Below are positions 53,258 to 62,900 of a stretch of 64,000 nucleotides of DNA, piece after piece. Every line of letters begins with the position of its first letter. Positions within the stretch are counted from its first letter, which is position 1. Source of the DNA: Marinomonas sp. UCMA 3892 (GTDB lineage Bacteria > Pseudomonadota > Gammaproteobacteria > Pseudomonadales > Marinomonadaceae); the NCBI RefSeq assembly GCF_012726345.1, contig NZ_PTXN01000005.1, positions 124,001 through 188,000 on the forward strand, given 5' to 3'. A program made the translations under genes and the position numbers. Under the pieces are notes generated by a model, which had not been told where the DNA came from, did not search any database, and saw only the letters and a program-made list of their open reading frames with translations.

Positions 53258-53542
53258 ATGCTTCACTTAATTAAGGTGCAAGGCGAGAGTATGGCTCCAT
53301 TTTTAAATGATGGGGATTTTGTATTTACCAGCCGTTGGCATAAAAAACTCAAAATAGGCCATCTTGTTGTAGTTGATCATGCTTTGTACGGTTTTATTAT
53401 CAAAAAAGTATTGCACATAGCCCCAGATGGTCAGCTTTGGCTAGGGGGTGAAAGCAATAAAAGTCTGCAATCAGAACGGATTGGGTGGGTGTCTCCAAGG
53501 CGTGTTGTGGGAAAGGTCATTCACCGAATTTGTGCCACATAA
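53258..53542 (+). CDS. sodX: Nickel-type SOD maturation protease
   Basis: From the ATG at 53258, preceded by AAGGGAGGG, the product is 94 residues. It is a small S26/S24-type peptidase: nucleophile Ser in VQGESMAPFLNDGDFV and general-base Lys in GFIIKKVLHI, with no membrane anchor. By family it cleaves the SodN leader in the cytoplasm so that His1 can bind nickel. It lies 40 bases after sodN, the standard arrangement. Confidence 0.9.
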   Translation: MLHLIKVQGESMAPFLNDGDFVFTSRWHKKLKIGHLVVVDHALYGFIIKKVLHIAPDGQLWLGGESNKSLQSERIGWVSPRRVVGKVIHRICAT

Positions 53543-53680
53543 TTAGGTGTACATAAAATAAGACAGTTTTAGAAAACTAGCTAAAAATTGCTTTCTGTTT
53601 TGATATTGGTCTTAGACCTGTTTTTCTCTAAAATCCACGCCCCTGAAATACCAATAATTGATTTACCCAAAGAGAAATAC

Positions 53681-54301
53681 ATGTCGATAGCAGAACTACC
53701 AAAAATGAAAAAACATACTCGTCTTGAGGATGTTCAAGCAGTAATTCTTGGCACCTTGATCATTGCATTAGGTGTGAACCTTTTCACTCATGCCGGTTTG
53801 TTAACGGGTGGTTCTGCTGGGTTGGCTTTCTTGATGAAGTATTCAACTCCTTTGACTTTTGGTCAGGCTTTTTTCTTGATAAACCTTCCTTTCTATATTT
53901 TGGCGATCCTACATTTTGGTTGGGAATTCACCATTAAAACTTTCCTTTCAGTATTTTGTTTGTCGGTTTTTGCTGATATCACGCCTATGCTAGTTACTTT
54001 TGATAAGGTTAACCCATTTTATGCCAGTATTGCAGGTGGCTTTTTGATGGGGGTAGGCTTTTTAATGCTATTCCGCCACAATGCTAGTTTAGGTGGCATG
54101 AATATTTTGGCGCGTTATTTAGCTGAAAAATATGGTATTTCCATGGGGAAATTCCAGATGGCTGTTGATTGTATGATTGTGATGTTGTCTGTTTTTGTGG
54201 TGGATTACACCTTAATCATTATCTCGTTTGTCGGCGCCATTGCTTTAAATATGATTATCGCAGTAAACCATAAACCAGGGCGTTACATGGGGAATGTTTA
54301 A
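53681..54301 (+). CDS. YitT-family membrane protein
   Basis: The ATG at 53681 gives 206 residues; an upstream extension to 53588 lacks a ribosome site. The five- to six-helix protein has THAGLLTGGSAGLAFLMKY and FRHNASLGGMNILARYLAEKYGISMGKFQM, hallmarks of YitT (DUF161) proteins. The family is widespread and of unknown transport or sensing function. It is the last plus-strand gene before a convergent pair. Confidence 0.85.
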   Translation: MSIAELPKMKKHTRLEDVQAVILGTLIIALGVNLFTHAGLLTGGSAGLAFLMKYSTPLTFGQAFFLINLPFYILAILHFGWEFTIKTFLSVFCLSVFADITPMLVTFDKVNPFYASIAGGFLMGVGFLMLFRHNASLGGMNILARYLAEKYGISMGKFQMAVDCMIVMLSVFVVDYTLIIISFVGAIALNMIIAVNHKPGRYMGNV

Positions 54302-54465
54302 GCCGTTTCATAAACATCTATTTAAGAGTAGTTTTTATTGTAGTGGCATAGTGTAGTGGTCAAGTAAAACTGGCCATCGCTTTGTATAATGCAACTTGGC
54401 AAAATTACCTTCTTTTTTTTCAAAGAGTTGGTAGTGTATTAATGCTATTGCTGACTGTGTCTTTT

Positions 54466-55521
54466 TCAAGGACGTTTACCGTAGAAGGCATTACTTAGTA
54501 GATTATGTATAGCATTTGCTTCTATAGGTCGAGGATTCCAATAAGGCGAGGCGCAGGCTATTTCGACAGCTAAATTTATATCAGAAGCATTCATTCCTAT
54601 TTCTTTGAGAGATGTTGGAGCGCCATGTTGAGCTGCTAGATCGTAAAGACCTTGTGCAGCATTACTAACCCCTAATGCTTTGGCGACTTTTGCCATTACT
54701 TCAGTTGTAGCGCTCTCGTTGTAGGCTACTGCATGGGGAAGAATTACAGTGTGCGTTTCGGCATGAGGAAGGCCAAAACTACCGCCTAGTGTATGACAAA
54801 GCTTATGATGAATAGACATCCCTACTGCCCCAAGACACGTACCACAAGCCCATGCACCGAATAAAGCATCAGAGCGAGCTGAGTTATCTAGTGGAGAATG
54901 GTAGATAACCGGAATTGCATGTGCCAAAGCTTCTATTCCTTGTTCGGCTAACATAGAGATAAGAGGATTGGCGTCTTTAGAATAAAGGGCTTCGATAGCA
55001 TGAGCTATCGCATTCATTGCTGATGTGATTGTTATAGCTACCGGTAGCGTTTTAGTTAACTCTACATCATAGATAATGACTTCAGGTAATACCTTAAGGG
55101 TGCGCTGAGTTGTTTTCACTCCATTTTCAGTTTGACCAATGATTGGAGTCGCCTCTGAACCTGCGTAGGTCGTTGGAATAACTATTTGTGGTAGGTTTGT
55201 ATGAAGAGCTATTGCCTTTGCTAAACCTATAGTGGAACCGCCACCGATGGCAATTATACAATCGGCTTTAGTTTCCATTACTATTTTCAGTGCGTCATTT
55301 GTTACTGTGGTAGGAGTGTGCATCGCTGCACCATTAAAGCAACCTACGGAAAACTCTCCTAGTAGATTAGAAACTTGACTGGCTGCCTTATGTTGGCCTG
55401 CTGTAGATAAGACTAGTCCGCGATTTTTTCCTAGCAGTCTTAGTTCGTCTTTAATTTGATATAAAGTATTGGAGCCAAAAATCACGCGTGATGGAAGAGC
55501 GTTGTAAACAAAAGGTTTCAT
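54466..55521 (-). CDS. Maleylacetate reductase (iron-containing alcohol dehydrogenase family)
   Basis: The 351-residue protein has the cofactor site CIIAIGGGSTIGLAKAIAL, IPTTYAGSEATPI, and the metal region with SIHHKLCHTLGGSFGLPHAETHTVILPHAV. These match maleylacetate reductases, which reduce maleylacetate to 3-oxoadipate at the end of hydroxyquinol and chloroaromatic degradation. No ring-cleaving dioxygenase gene is next to it here; a short-chain fatty acid transporter gene lies upstream on the same strand. The exact substrate is therefore uncertain. Confidence 0.86.
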   Translation of the reverse strand: MKPFVYNALPSRVIFGSNTLYQIKDELRLLGKNRGLVLSTAGQHKAASQVSNLLGEFSVGCFNGAAMHTPTTVTNDALKIVMETKADCIIAIGGGSTIGLAKAIALHTNLPQIVIPTTYAGSEATPIIGQTENGVKTTQRTLKVLPEVIIYDVELTKTLPVAITITSAMNAIAHAIEALYSKDANPLISMLAEQGIEALAHAIPVIYHSPLDNSARSDALFGAWACGTCLGAVGMSIHHKLCHTLGGSFGLPHAETHTVILPHAVAYNESATTEVMAKVAKALGVSNAAQGLYDLAAQHGAPTSLKEIGMNASDINLAVEIACASPYWNPRPIEANAIHNLLSNAFYGKRP

Positions 55522-55546
55522 GAATTATATATCTCTATATAGTTGA

Positions 55547-55686
55547 AATAAGTCAGGAGAGACTACTCTTATTGCTCTAAATCTAATGCTTGGTCTTCTA
55601 GTCTATCTATTTGGGGCATTGCCTCTGATATGGAAAAAATTTGAAGGTTCAACCGGTAAGGACTTAATTGAAACCGTAATGGGGCA
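55547..55686 (+). pseudogene. Possible remnant of a membrane-protein C-terminus
   Basis: A frame reads IALNLMLGLLVYLFGALPLI, then WKKFEGSTGKDLIETVMGQK, and ends VFNE before TAA, resembling the last helix and tail of a transporter. There is no ribosome site or plausible start, and it is antisense to nothing coding. I cannot name the family. Confidence 0.3.
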
Positions 55687-55705
55687 AAAAGTATTTAATG
55701 AATAA

Positions 55706-55766
55706 ATAAAAAAGTGCCTATTTATGAAGCGGCAGAAGTGACCCCATAAAGTTAGGCACTTTTTTA
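55706..55766 (-). terminator. Terminator after the short-chain fatty acid transporter gene
   Basis: A 13-bp stem AAAAAAGTGCCTA / TAGGCACTTTTTT (55708-55720 and 55753-55765) with a long loop. The A-rich left arm is the T tract on the minus strand, just downstream of the transporter stop. Confidence 0.75.
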
Positions 55767-55778
55767 TCAAGAAAATAC

Positions 55779-57083
55779 TTACATCAGTATCATAAAGGTT
55801 CCAGCAATCGCAATACCGGAAATCCCTAGCCAAATAACTAAATACCCCATTATGTCACGTGCAGAAAGCCCTGCTACACCTAATAATGGTAACGCCCAAA
55901 ATGGTTGAATTTGATTTGTCCAACCGTCTCCCCAAGTAAAGGCCATAATGGTTAGGGCCGGATCTGCTCCCAATTCATAGGCCGCTTGCATCATAATTGG
56001 ACCTTGAATCGCCCATTGGCCACCACCTGATGGAATAAAGAAGTTCACAATACCTGCGCATAAGAAGGTAAGTACTGGAAATGTCTTGACTGTTGCGACC
56101 GATATAATGGCATTGGAAAAAATGGTGACTAATCCGGCTTTGGTCATCATGCCTGCTATGCCTGCATAAAGTGGGAACTGAACGATGATGCCTCGCCCAG
56201 CTTTTACCGCTAATTCAGCTGCATGAAGGTAAGATGCGGAGTTTCTATGAAGTATTAATCCAAGCGCCAGAAAGATTAAAATCATGCTGTTTAGATTAAG
56301 ACTAAAGCTGCCGTTTATGATCTTAGCGATTAAATAACTTGCGGCTAATAAACCTAAAAACAAAGTGGGTAGTCGGCTGTGCTCGATCCAGTCAGAAAAG
56401 CACATTTTTCCCTCAAATGCTTTTATTTCAACATCTTCATCTTCCTTATCGTCCAGCAAAATGATCTCTTTTGGTTGCTTCTGTAGCATAAAAAAGGCAA
56501 TCAATAAGACTAAAAGGATGATGGTTAGCACTATATTCCAGCTTGAATATAGCGTTTGTGATACAGGAACAATCCCGATTGATTTCTCCATAAAGTGGCC
56601 AGGAGTAGCAATAACTAAAGGGATGGAAGAAGAGGGGCCACGTACTAACTCGCCACCATAAGCTGCGGCGACAATAAGAGGGAAATGTACTTTTACACTA
56701 CGTCCCATTGCTCTTGCTAAAATGGCACCTGCCACCATACCAAAGCCCCAGTTTAGGTAATAGCAAACGAAGCTAACTAAGATGGTAAGGGCTAAGGCTT
56801 GTTTGGGGGTGCTGGCCTGTTTTGCCAAAGTATTGAGGGCTTTTTTTACAATTGGCGTCATTGCTAGAACATAGCCAGTTAATAAGACTAGAACCATTTG
56901 CATACCGAAGGTAAATAATTTGGAAAATCCATCTCCCCAATAACCAACCATAGCCATGGGGCTTTGGCCAGCAATAGCAATTCCTAATACGAAGGTGATA
57001 GCTGTGAGTATGACAGCGAGTACAAAAGCACTTGGCAAGTATCGCTGTACAATACGCACGGAAAAATTGGTTATTGCTTCCAT
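55779..57083 (-). CDS. Short-chain fatty acid transporter, AtoE family
   Basis: A 434-residue protein with about twelve membrane segments. Signature blocks NWGFGMVAGAILARAMGR, AAYGGELVRGPSSSIPLVIATPGH, FFIPSGGGQWAIQGPIMMQAA and TWGDGWTNQIQPFWALPLLG define the AtoE family, which carries short-chain fatty acids such as butyrate or acetoacetate. It lies upstream of maleylacetate reductase on the same strand, but a terminator separates them, so they need not be one operon. About 360 bases of promoter region precede it. Confidence 0.9.
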   Translation of the reverse strand: MEAITNFSVRIVQRYLPSAFVLAVILTAITFVLGIAIAGQSPMAMVGYWGDGFSKLFTFGMQMVLVLLTGYVLAMTPIVKKALNTLAKQASTPKQALALTILVSFVCYYLNWGFGMVAGAILARAMGRSVKVHFPLIVAAAYGGELVRGPSSSIPLVIATPGHFMEKSIGIVPVSQTLYSSWNIVLTIILLVLLIAFFMLQKQPKEIILLDDKEDEDVEIKAFEGKMCFSDWIEHSRLPTLFLGLLAASYLIAKIINGSFSLNLNSMILIFLALGLILHRNSASYLHAAELAVKAGRGIIVQFPLYAGIAGMMTKAGLVTIFSNAIISVATVKTFPVLTFLCAGIVNFFIPSGGGQWAIQGPIMMQAAYELGADPALTIMAFTWGDGWTNQIQPFWALPLLGVAGLSARDIMGYLVIWLGISGIAIAGTFMILM

Positions 57084-57520
57084 AATATTATTCTCTTTTT
57101 ATTAGATGGTTATGTATCAATAAAAGTGATGGCTATAGTAATTTGTGTTCGCAATGCGAATTTATCTTTGTTATGCGAACAAATTTAATCAATGTAACGG
57201 TTTTGATCAAGGTTAAAAGTAAATTAATTTAAAATAACTTTTTGTCAGTAGCTCACTTTGGTTGTATTTCTTGTTTTTTTGTATGGAAGCTCCTTCGTTT
57301 TATGGTGCCTTAAAGTAATAAAAATGGTGAAGCTCAGCCTCTTAGTGTTCTTTATGCTCCACAGGTTGCTCTTAAGGGACTATCAGAGTCGAAACCAATA
57401 GTTAATGTTCTGTATTTTTATCATTTTTGTGTCTTCTGGTTGCTTAACTCATGCTGGCGTTTCCTAACTGAGCCTCGCTCAGGTATTATTACGCCAATCA
57501 AAAAGACAGAGGAAAAGAGT
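57084..57520. promoter_or_regulatory. Divergent intergenic region upstream of atoE-like and GNAT genes
   Basis: About 440 AT-rich bases between two divergent genes. I see no RNA gene or clear operator in it. Confidence 0.35.
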
Positions 57521-58051
57521 TTGGAATTACTCAAAGTAGACAACCTTAACCCCTACCTAGATGATCTTGTCGAGTTGTTATGCGATGCCGTCGATTCAGG
57601 TGCGCCAATTGGTTTTTTACCGCCAATGAGTGAATCCGAAGCTAAAGCTTATTGGTTATCTATTAACGATGATTTGCAAGCCAATGCCCGCCAAGTTTTA
57701 TTGATCCGTGAAGACGATAAAGTAGTTGGTAGTGTGCAAATTGCCATGTCACCAAAAGCCAATGCATTACATCGTTGTGATGTGGAAAAGCTAATGGTTC
57801 ACACTCAAGCAAGAGAACATGGCTTGGGTGGTATGCTGATGCAAGGTGTTGAGCGCGTTGCAGCATCGATGCAGCGACAGTTACTAATGCTTGAAGTTAG
57901 AAGCGATGACATAGCTCACGACATGTATGTCAATATGGGCTATATTCCGTTTGGTGAAGTGCCTGGTTACACTCGTAGTGCAAACGGTATGTTGTATAAT
58001 GCGACGTTTTTCTACAAAGAAATTGAAACCACCCACGAAGTATTCTCTTAA
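57521..58051 (+). CDS. GNAT-family N-acetyltransferase
   Basis: The TTG at 57521, with AGAGGAAAAGAG upstream, is the likely start; a longer frame to 57440 lacks support. The 176-residue product has the acetyl-CoA motif VEKLMVHTQAREHGLGGMLMQGVE, and then MLEVRSDDIAHDMYVNMGYIPFGEVPGY, as in a group of GNAT enzymes that acetylate small substrates. It is followed 30 bases later by rsuA, with which it may be cotranscribed. The substrate is unknown. Confidence 0.85.
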   Translation: MELLKVDNLNPYLDDLVELLCDAVDSGAPIGFLPPMSESEAKAYWLSINDDLQANARQVLLIREDDKVVGSVQIAMSPKANALHRCDVEKLMVHTQAREHGLGGMLMQGVERVAASMQRQLLMLEVRSDDIAHDMYVNMGYIPFGEVPGYTRSANGMLYNATFFYKEIETTHEVFS

Positions 58052-58081
58052 ATTTAATTAACAAAGCCATAGGCGATACCC

Positions 58082-58771
58082 TTGAGACTTGATTTTTATT
58101 TATCCCACGTGACCGAATTGGCACGTAAAGCTGCAAAAATTGCAGCATCAAAAGGCCGTGTAACTGTAAATGGTGAAGTGGTTAAAAAAGCCAATTACAC
58201 CGTACAAGAAGGGGATCAGATTTGCCTAGATGATATCCTTTTGGCATGGCCATCTGAGGGATACTATTTACTGCATAAACCTGCGGGTTATGTGTGTGCA
58301 ACCCAAGATCCAGATCATCCAACGGTGTTGGATCTTTTACCTTCGCATCTAGGGCAAGAATTGAAAATCGTTGGTCGTTTGGATAAAGACACCACTGGTT
58401 TACTGCTTCTAACCACAGATGGTCAATGGCTGCATCGAATTACCTCACCGCGTAATGCTTGTAACAAACGCTACCGTATGATGTTAGCGGATCCAATTAG
58501 TGATGAAGATTTGAAGCAATTGGAAGAAGGTGTGATGTTGAACGGCGAGTCACAACCAACACTACCTGCGATCGCAGAACGTATTAGCGATTGTGATATT
58601 TACTTGACGATTCAAGAAGGCAAATATCATCAAGTAAAACGCATGCTGGCTGCCGTTGGTAATAAAGTGGAAGAGCTTCACCGCGATCAAATTGGTCTGT
58701 TGTCACTGGATGCAGATATTCAAGCTGGTGAGTTTCGCGAATTAACCGAAGAAGAAGTTGCTTACTTTTAA
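58082..58771 (+). CDS. rsuA: 16S rRNA pseudouridine(516) synthase RsuA
   Basis: The 229-residue protein has an N-terminal S4 RNA-binding domain (MRLDFYLSHVTELARKAAKI, ASKGRVTVNGEVVKKANYTV) and the pseudouridine synthase core with catalytic Asp in IVGRLDKDTTGLLLLTTDG, followed by NKRYRMML and EGKYHQVKRMLAAVGNKVEELHR. It isomerises U516 in the small-subunit rRNA. The start is TTG; the S4 domain would be broken by any later start. A DUF2750 gene follows after 12 bases. Confidence 0.92.
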   Translation: MRLDFYLSHVTELARKAAKIAASKGRVTVNGEVVKKANYTVQEGDQICLDDILLAWPSEGYYLLHKPAGYVCATQDPDHPTVLDLLPSHLGQELKIVGRLDKDTTGLLLLTTDGQWLHRITSPRNACNKRYRMMLADPISDEDLKQLEEGVMLNGESQPTLPAIAERISDCDIYLTIQEGKYHQVKRMLAAVGNKVEELHRDQIGLLSLDADIQAGEFRELTEEEVAYF

Positions 58772-58783
58772 TAAAGAGATTAA

Positions 58784-59155
58784 ATGATGAAAGAATTATC
58801 AATGGAAGAACGCGTTCAACTGTTAGTTGCGCCTGACAGCGAACGTTTAGCGTATTTTGTTGAGCAAGCAAAAGCCACAGAGCTAGTCTGGAGTTTAAGC
58901 AACGAAGAAGGTTTCGTCATGGTTGAAACTGACGATGGCGATTGTGTGATGGTTTGGCCAGATGCAGAATTTGCCAGCCAGTGGGCTATTGAAGATTGGG
59001 ACGACTGTGAGCCTGTGTCTGTTTCCCTTGAGACGTTTAAAACAGAATGGCTACCAAGTCTTGCGGCAGACAAGATTACTGTAGCTGTTTTTCCAAATAT
59101 TGAAGACGAGGGTAAGCTATCGACAGCGGAAGAGTTAACTGCGCTGTTGGCTTAA
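58784..59155 (+). CDS. DUF2750 family protein
   Basis: A 123-residue acidic protein with the DUF2750 pattern: RLAYFVEQAKATELVWSLSNEEGFVM, VMVWPDAEFASQWA, and SLETFKTEWLPSLAADKITVAVFPN. Members are small cytoplasmic proteins of unknown function, often encoded in housekeeping contexts. It lies 12 bases after rsuA and is probably cotranscribed. No catalytic motif is apparent. Confidence 0.8.
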   Translation: MMKELSMEERVQLLVAPDSERLAYFVEQAKATELVWSLSNEEGFVMVETDDGDCVMVWPDAEFASQWAIEDWDDCEPVSVSLETFKTEWLPSLAADKITVAVFPNIEDEGKLSTAEELTALLA

Positions 59156-59349
59156 TCCATTAGAAATTAAAACAGCTCCTCTCCAGACCTCTTTTTGAAG
59201 ATAAAGGGAGGGAACTTAATCGCTCACTAATTTGAAGCAAAGGGATAGAGCTTCAAAGAGAGGGTTAATTTCTTTCTTCTATATTAGGAAGATAGAGAGG
59301 GAATGTCTGGTTATTAGAATATCTTTCCAAATTAGGACTTAACTCCCCC
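59156..59349. promoter_or_regulatory. Intergenic region before the TetR gene
   Basis: The only notable structure is a perfect 8-bp hairpin, TTTGAAGC (59231-59238) and GCTTCAAA (59250-59257). No T tract follows. The rest is polypurine-rich and unremarkable. Confidence 0.35.
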
Positions 59350-59979
59350 ATGAGCAAACGTCAAAATCACCGTGAAGAAGTCTTTGTTAAAATATTAGAA
59401 GCCGCTGAAATTGAATTCGGCTTAAAAGGCTATAACGGTGCCAGCCTTCAGCACATAGCTGAACGCGCAGGTTTACCCAAGCCAAATATTATTTATTACT
59501 TTCAATCTAAAGCTAACTTGTACAAGCAAGTACTTGATCAGACCTTGATGGGTTGGAATGATTTGTTTGATAAGGCGACTATCAACGATGATCCAGCCGC
59601 TGTATTGGACAGTTTTATCCGCGTTAAACTTAAGCAAAGCTTTGATAAAGGGGTTGCTTCTCGTTTGTTCGCTATGGAAGTGATTGGTGGAGCACTGCAC
59701 ATTGGCGACTACCTAAAAGAAGAGTTACAGCCATGGTTTAAATCTCGCGTGGCTTTGCTGCAATCTTGGATGGATGCAGGAAAAATGCGCCAATGCGATC
59801 CCGCTAGTGTCATCTACATGATTTGGGCAACCACTCAGCATTATGCAGATTTTGAAGCGCAAGTCTTAGCCTTAAGTGGAATTAAGTCTTTGGGAGATGA
59901 AGACCTACAACGCATCGGTGATACCGTGAGCGGTATTATTCTAGCCGGTTGTGGTCTAAGTCTACCTAAAACGAATTAA
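59350..59979 (+). CDS. TetR-family transcriptional regulator (RutR-like)
   Basis: The 209-residue protein has a TetR helix-turn-helix (ILEAAEIEFGLKGYNGASLQ through HIAERAGLPKPNIIYYFQSK, about 15-58) and a C-terminal helical domain ending GIILAGCGLSL. The second half resembles RutR/YcdC, whose members sense pyrimidines, but that ligand is not assured here. No adjacent target gene is obvious; it is convergent with the large SSS-kinase gene, with 6 bases between stops. Confidence 0.85.
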   Translation: MSKRQNHREEVFVKILEAAEIEFGLKGYNGASLQHIAERAGLPKPNIIYYFQSKANLYKQVLDQTLMGWNDLFDKATINDDPAAVLDSFIRVKLKQSFDKGVASRLFAMEVIGGALHIGDYLKEELQPWFKSRVALLQSWMDAGKMRQCDPASVIYMIWATTQHYADFEAQVLALSGIKSLGDEDLQRIGDTVSGIILAGCGLSLPKTN

Positions 59980-59985
59980 AACCTG

Positions 59986-62900
59986 CTATTTCGCGTCTTC
60001 TCTCAATTGATGAATATGTTGAACCAAAGCCCGTAATTTTGCGGGCTTTGCAGGTTTCGCCATGTAGGTAATGTTCTGTTGCTTACATTGCTCAACTAAT
60101 TCAGGATCGCGTAGGGCGGTGATCAATACAGCTGGAATGTTTTTTCCAACACGAGCTCGAAGTGCTTTAATCAAAGATAAGCCATCTTTATCCCCATCAA
60201 GATGATAATCCACTAATAGTAACTCTGCTTCTCCTTCTGCCTCTAAGGCATCATTAAAGCGGTTAAAGGTTCGACAATCACATTGCCAATGAGTTAATAG
60301 AGTATTCATGGCGTTGAGGTTATTTTTATCGTCGTCAATACACCAAACATAGCAATGAGCCAGTTTTTCTTGCGGTGTAATTGTGACTTGGGAAGTTGAG
60401 AAATCAATAATGTGATCACTTTGAGCCAAAGGAATACCGATGCTAAAACAGCTACCTTTGCCAGGTATAGAATGTATTTCGGTACCTAAGCCTAGTTGTT
60501 TCTGCATCCGACGAACTAACCCTAGTCCTAATCCCATGCCGGGCTCTTGGGTATTTTCCCAGCGATAGAAGTCATCAAATATATTCTTTTGCTCGGTGGC
60601 TGGTATGCCAACACCCGTGTCCCATACTTGTAAATACACGACGCCAGCACGTGGTCTTACGCTTATTAATACGCGTCCTTTTTGCGTGTACTTCACCGCG
60701 TTAGAGACAAAATTTTGAATGATTCGGCGTAAGTAAATAGGATCTGTATGAACTCTAAAAGGCCTTAAATGTGTGGTTAAACGGATGTTTTTACTGTCTG
60801 CGATAACTCCAAATTCAGCAACAATAGGCGCGAGAATATCTTGCAGATTACAATCCACTAACTTGGGTTGAATGGCACCTTGGTCTAGGCGGGCGATCTC
60901 TAGTAGGGTTGAGATAAGTGCTTCGGTTGATTCTAGTGAATCGGATAATTTTTCAATGACTTGGTTGGTGTTGTCTGGCAGCTCTGTGGATTGCAAAATC
61001 CCCATATAGAGCTTGGCGGCGTTTAATGGCTGTAAAATGTCATGGCTGGCTAAGGCGAGGAATTCTGTCTTTGACGCATTGGCTTGCTCGGCTTCTGCTT
61101 TGGCGCTGATCAGGGCTTTTTCAGCCTGATTTCGTCGTTCTATCTCTTGCATGAGTTCGTGGTTAACGCCTTGCACTTCTACCGTACGAGCTTCGACACG
61201 CTTTTCTAAGTCTATGTTGGCTTCTTTTAAGGCCTGCTGGCTCTCTATGTGCTCTGTAACATCTGTAAAGCTGGTTACAAAGCCTCCGTCAGGTAGAGGA
61301 TTACCCACCATTTCGATGACACGACCACTTGCTCGACGACGTAAGAATCGGTGCGTGCTACCTTTTTTAAGATGCTCTAAACGCTTGTTAACCAGTTCTT
61401 CTATGTCACCTACGCCACACTCTCCGCGTTCAGCATTAAAGCGGATTAGCTCTTCCACAGGCAACCCAACAGTTAACATGCCTTCTGGATAAGGATAAAG
61501 AGACAGGTAAGTTTTGTTCCAAGCCACAATGCGCAGGTCTTTATCGACCACACTAATGCCTTGGTCTAGATTATCCATGGAAACGAAAAGTAAGTTTTGG
61601 CTGAACTGGATGGCTTGGGTGGTTTCATCTAAGTAAGTTACCATTTCTTCTACCTTGATTTGTTTATCAATCAAGATGGAATTAATGATGGTACGAGCCG
61701 AAGAACCGCCTAATACACCACCTAAAATGCGTTCGCAGTAGTCAACAAATAAACGATTTGGAGATGCATTTGGTGGGATGGTTTGGCTGTAATCTTGTTC
61801 AAAATTCGACAGAACTTGCTGGCTCTTTTGTTTACCTAAAAAAGTTTCCAGCAAAACAAAAAAATCGCCATTAGTGGCCTTGCTTTTGGGTTTGAAAAAG
61901 CCTTTTTCCAGCTCTGTGGTTGGGCTAACAAAGGCGGTGGCTTGGATTCGGTCAATTAAGCGCTCGGTGGATAATAAAGAGCCGACCACATAGCCAAAAA
62001 TATTCGCTAGTAAACTGATAAAAGCGCCATAGCTAATAAGTTCTGAGCGCGATTGGGCACTCTCTAAGTCCCAATCCATATTGCCTGTTAGAGGCAGCAT
62101 CATGAGTAATACCCAACACAAAAAACCGAAGGTTAAGCCGGTATAAACTCCGTGGGCATGGGCGCGCTTCCAATAAAGACCACCTAGTACCGCAGGCATA
62201 AGCTGTAACACGAGAGAGAAAGCCAATATGCCTGTGTTTGCTAATGACTCAGCATTGGCCATTTTTTGATAATACAAAAACGATAACAACAATATCCCCA
62301 TCATGGCTAAGCGGCGAATCAACAATATTCGACGACGATATAGAGGTAAGGCTTGTTGCTGCGCGCTGGCTCGCGCCAACATCAGAGGTAAGATTACGTC
62401 GTTACTGATCATGATGCTTAGGGCAAAAGTAGCGATGATAATCATCGCGGTAGTAGCCGACATTCCACCTAGGAAAATTAACATTTGTAAGGGAAGGCTG
62501 TCAGACGTTAAGGCGAACTGAATGACATAGGTATCAGGGTTTATATCAGCAGAGAAAAGATTTTGACCTGCAATGGCTATTGGTGGGATGAGGACTGCAA
62601 AAATCAGTAAATATAAAGGGAATAACCAACGCGCCATGTTGGATTGACGATTATTTTGATGGTCAACTACGGTGACATGGAACTGGCGAGGCAAGCAAAT
62701 CACCGCCGCTGCCGACATGAAGGTTTGCATTAGAAATGTGAAGGATAAAAACTGCTCTGGGTTCCATACCGTGAAATCGACATTTTTGCTGAGTTTGTTT
62801 ATATCAAACTCTTGAGTCATAAGAACCGCAACAATACCTACTGCGACAATGGAAATCAGTTTAAATAAGGATTCAGCCCCAATTGCTAGCATCATACCTG

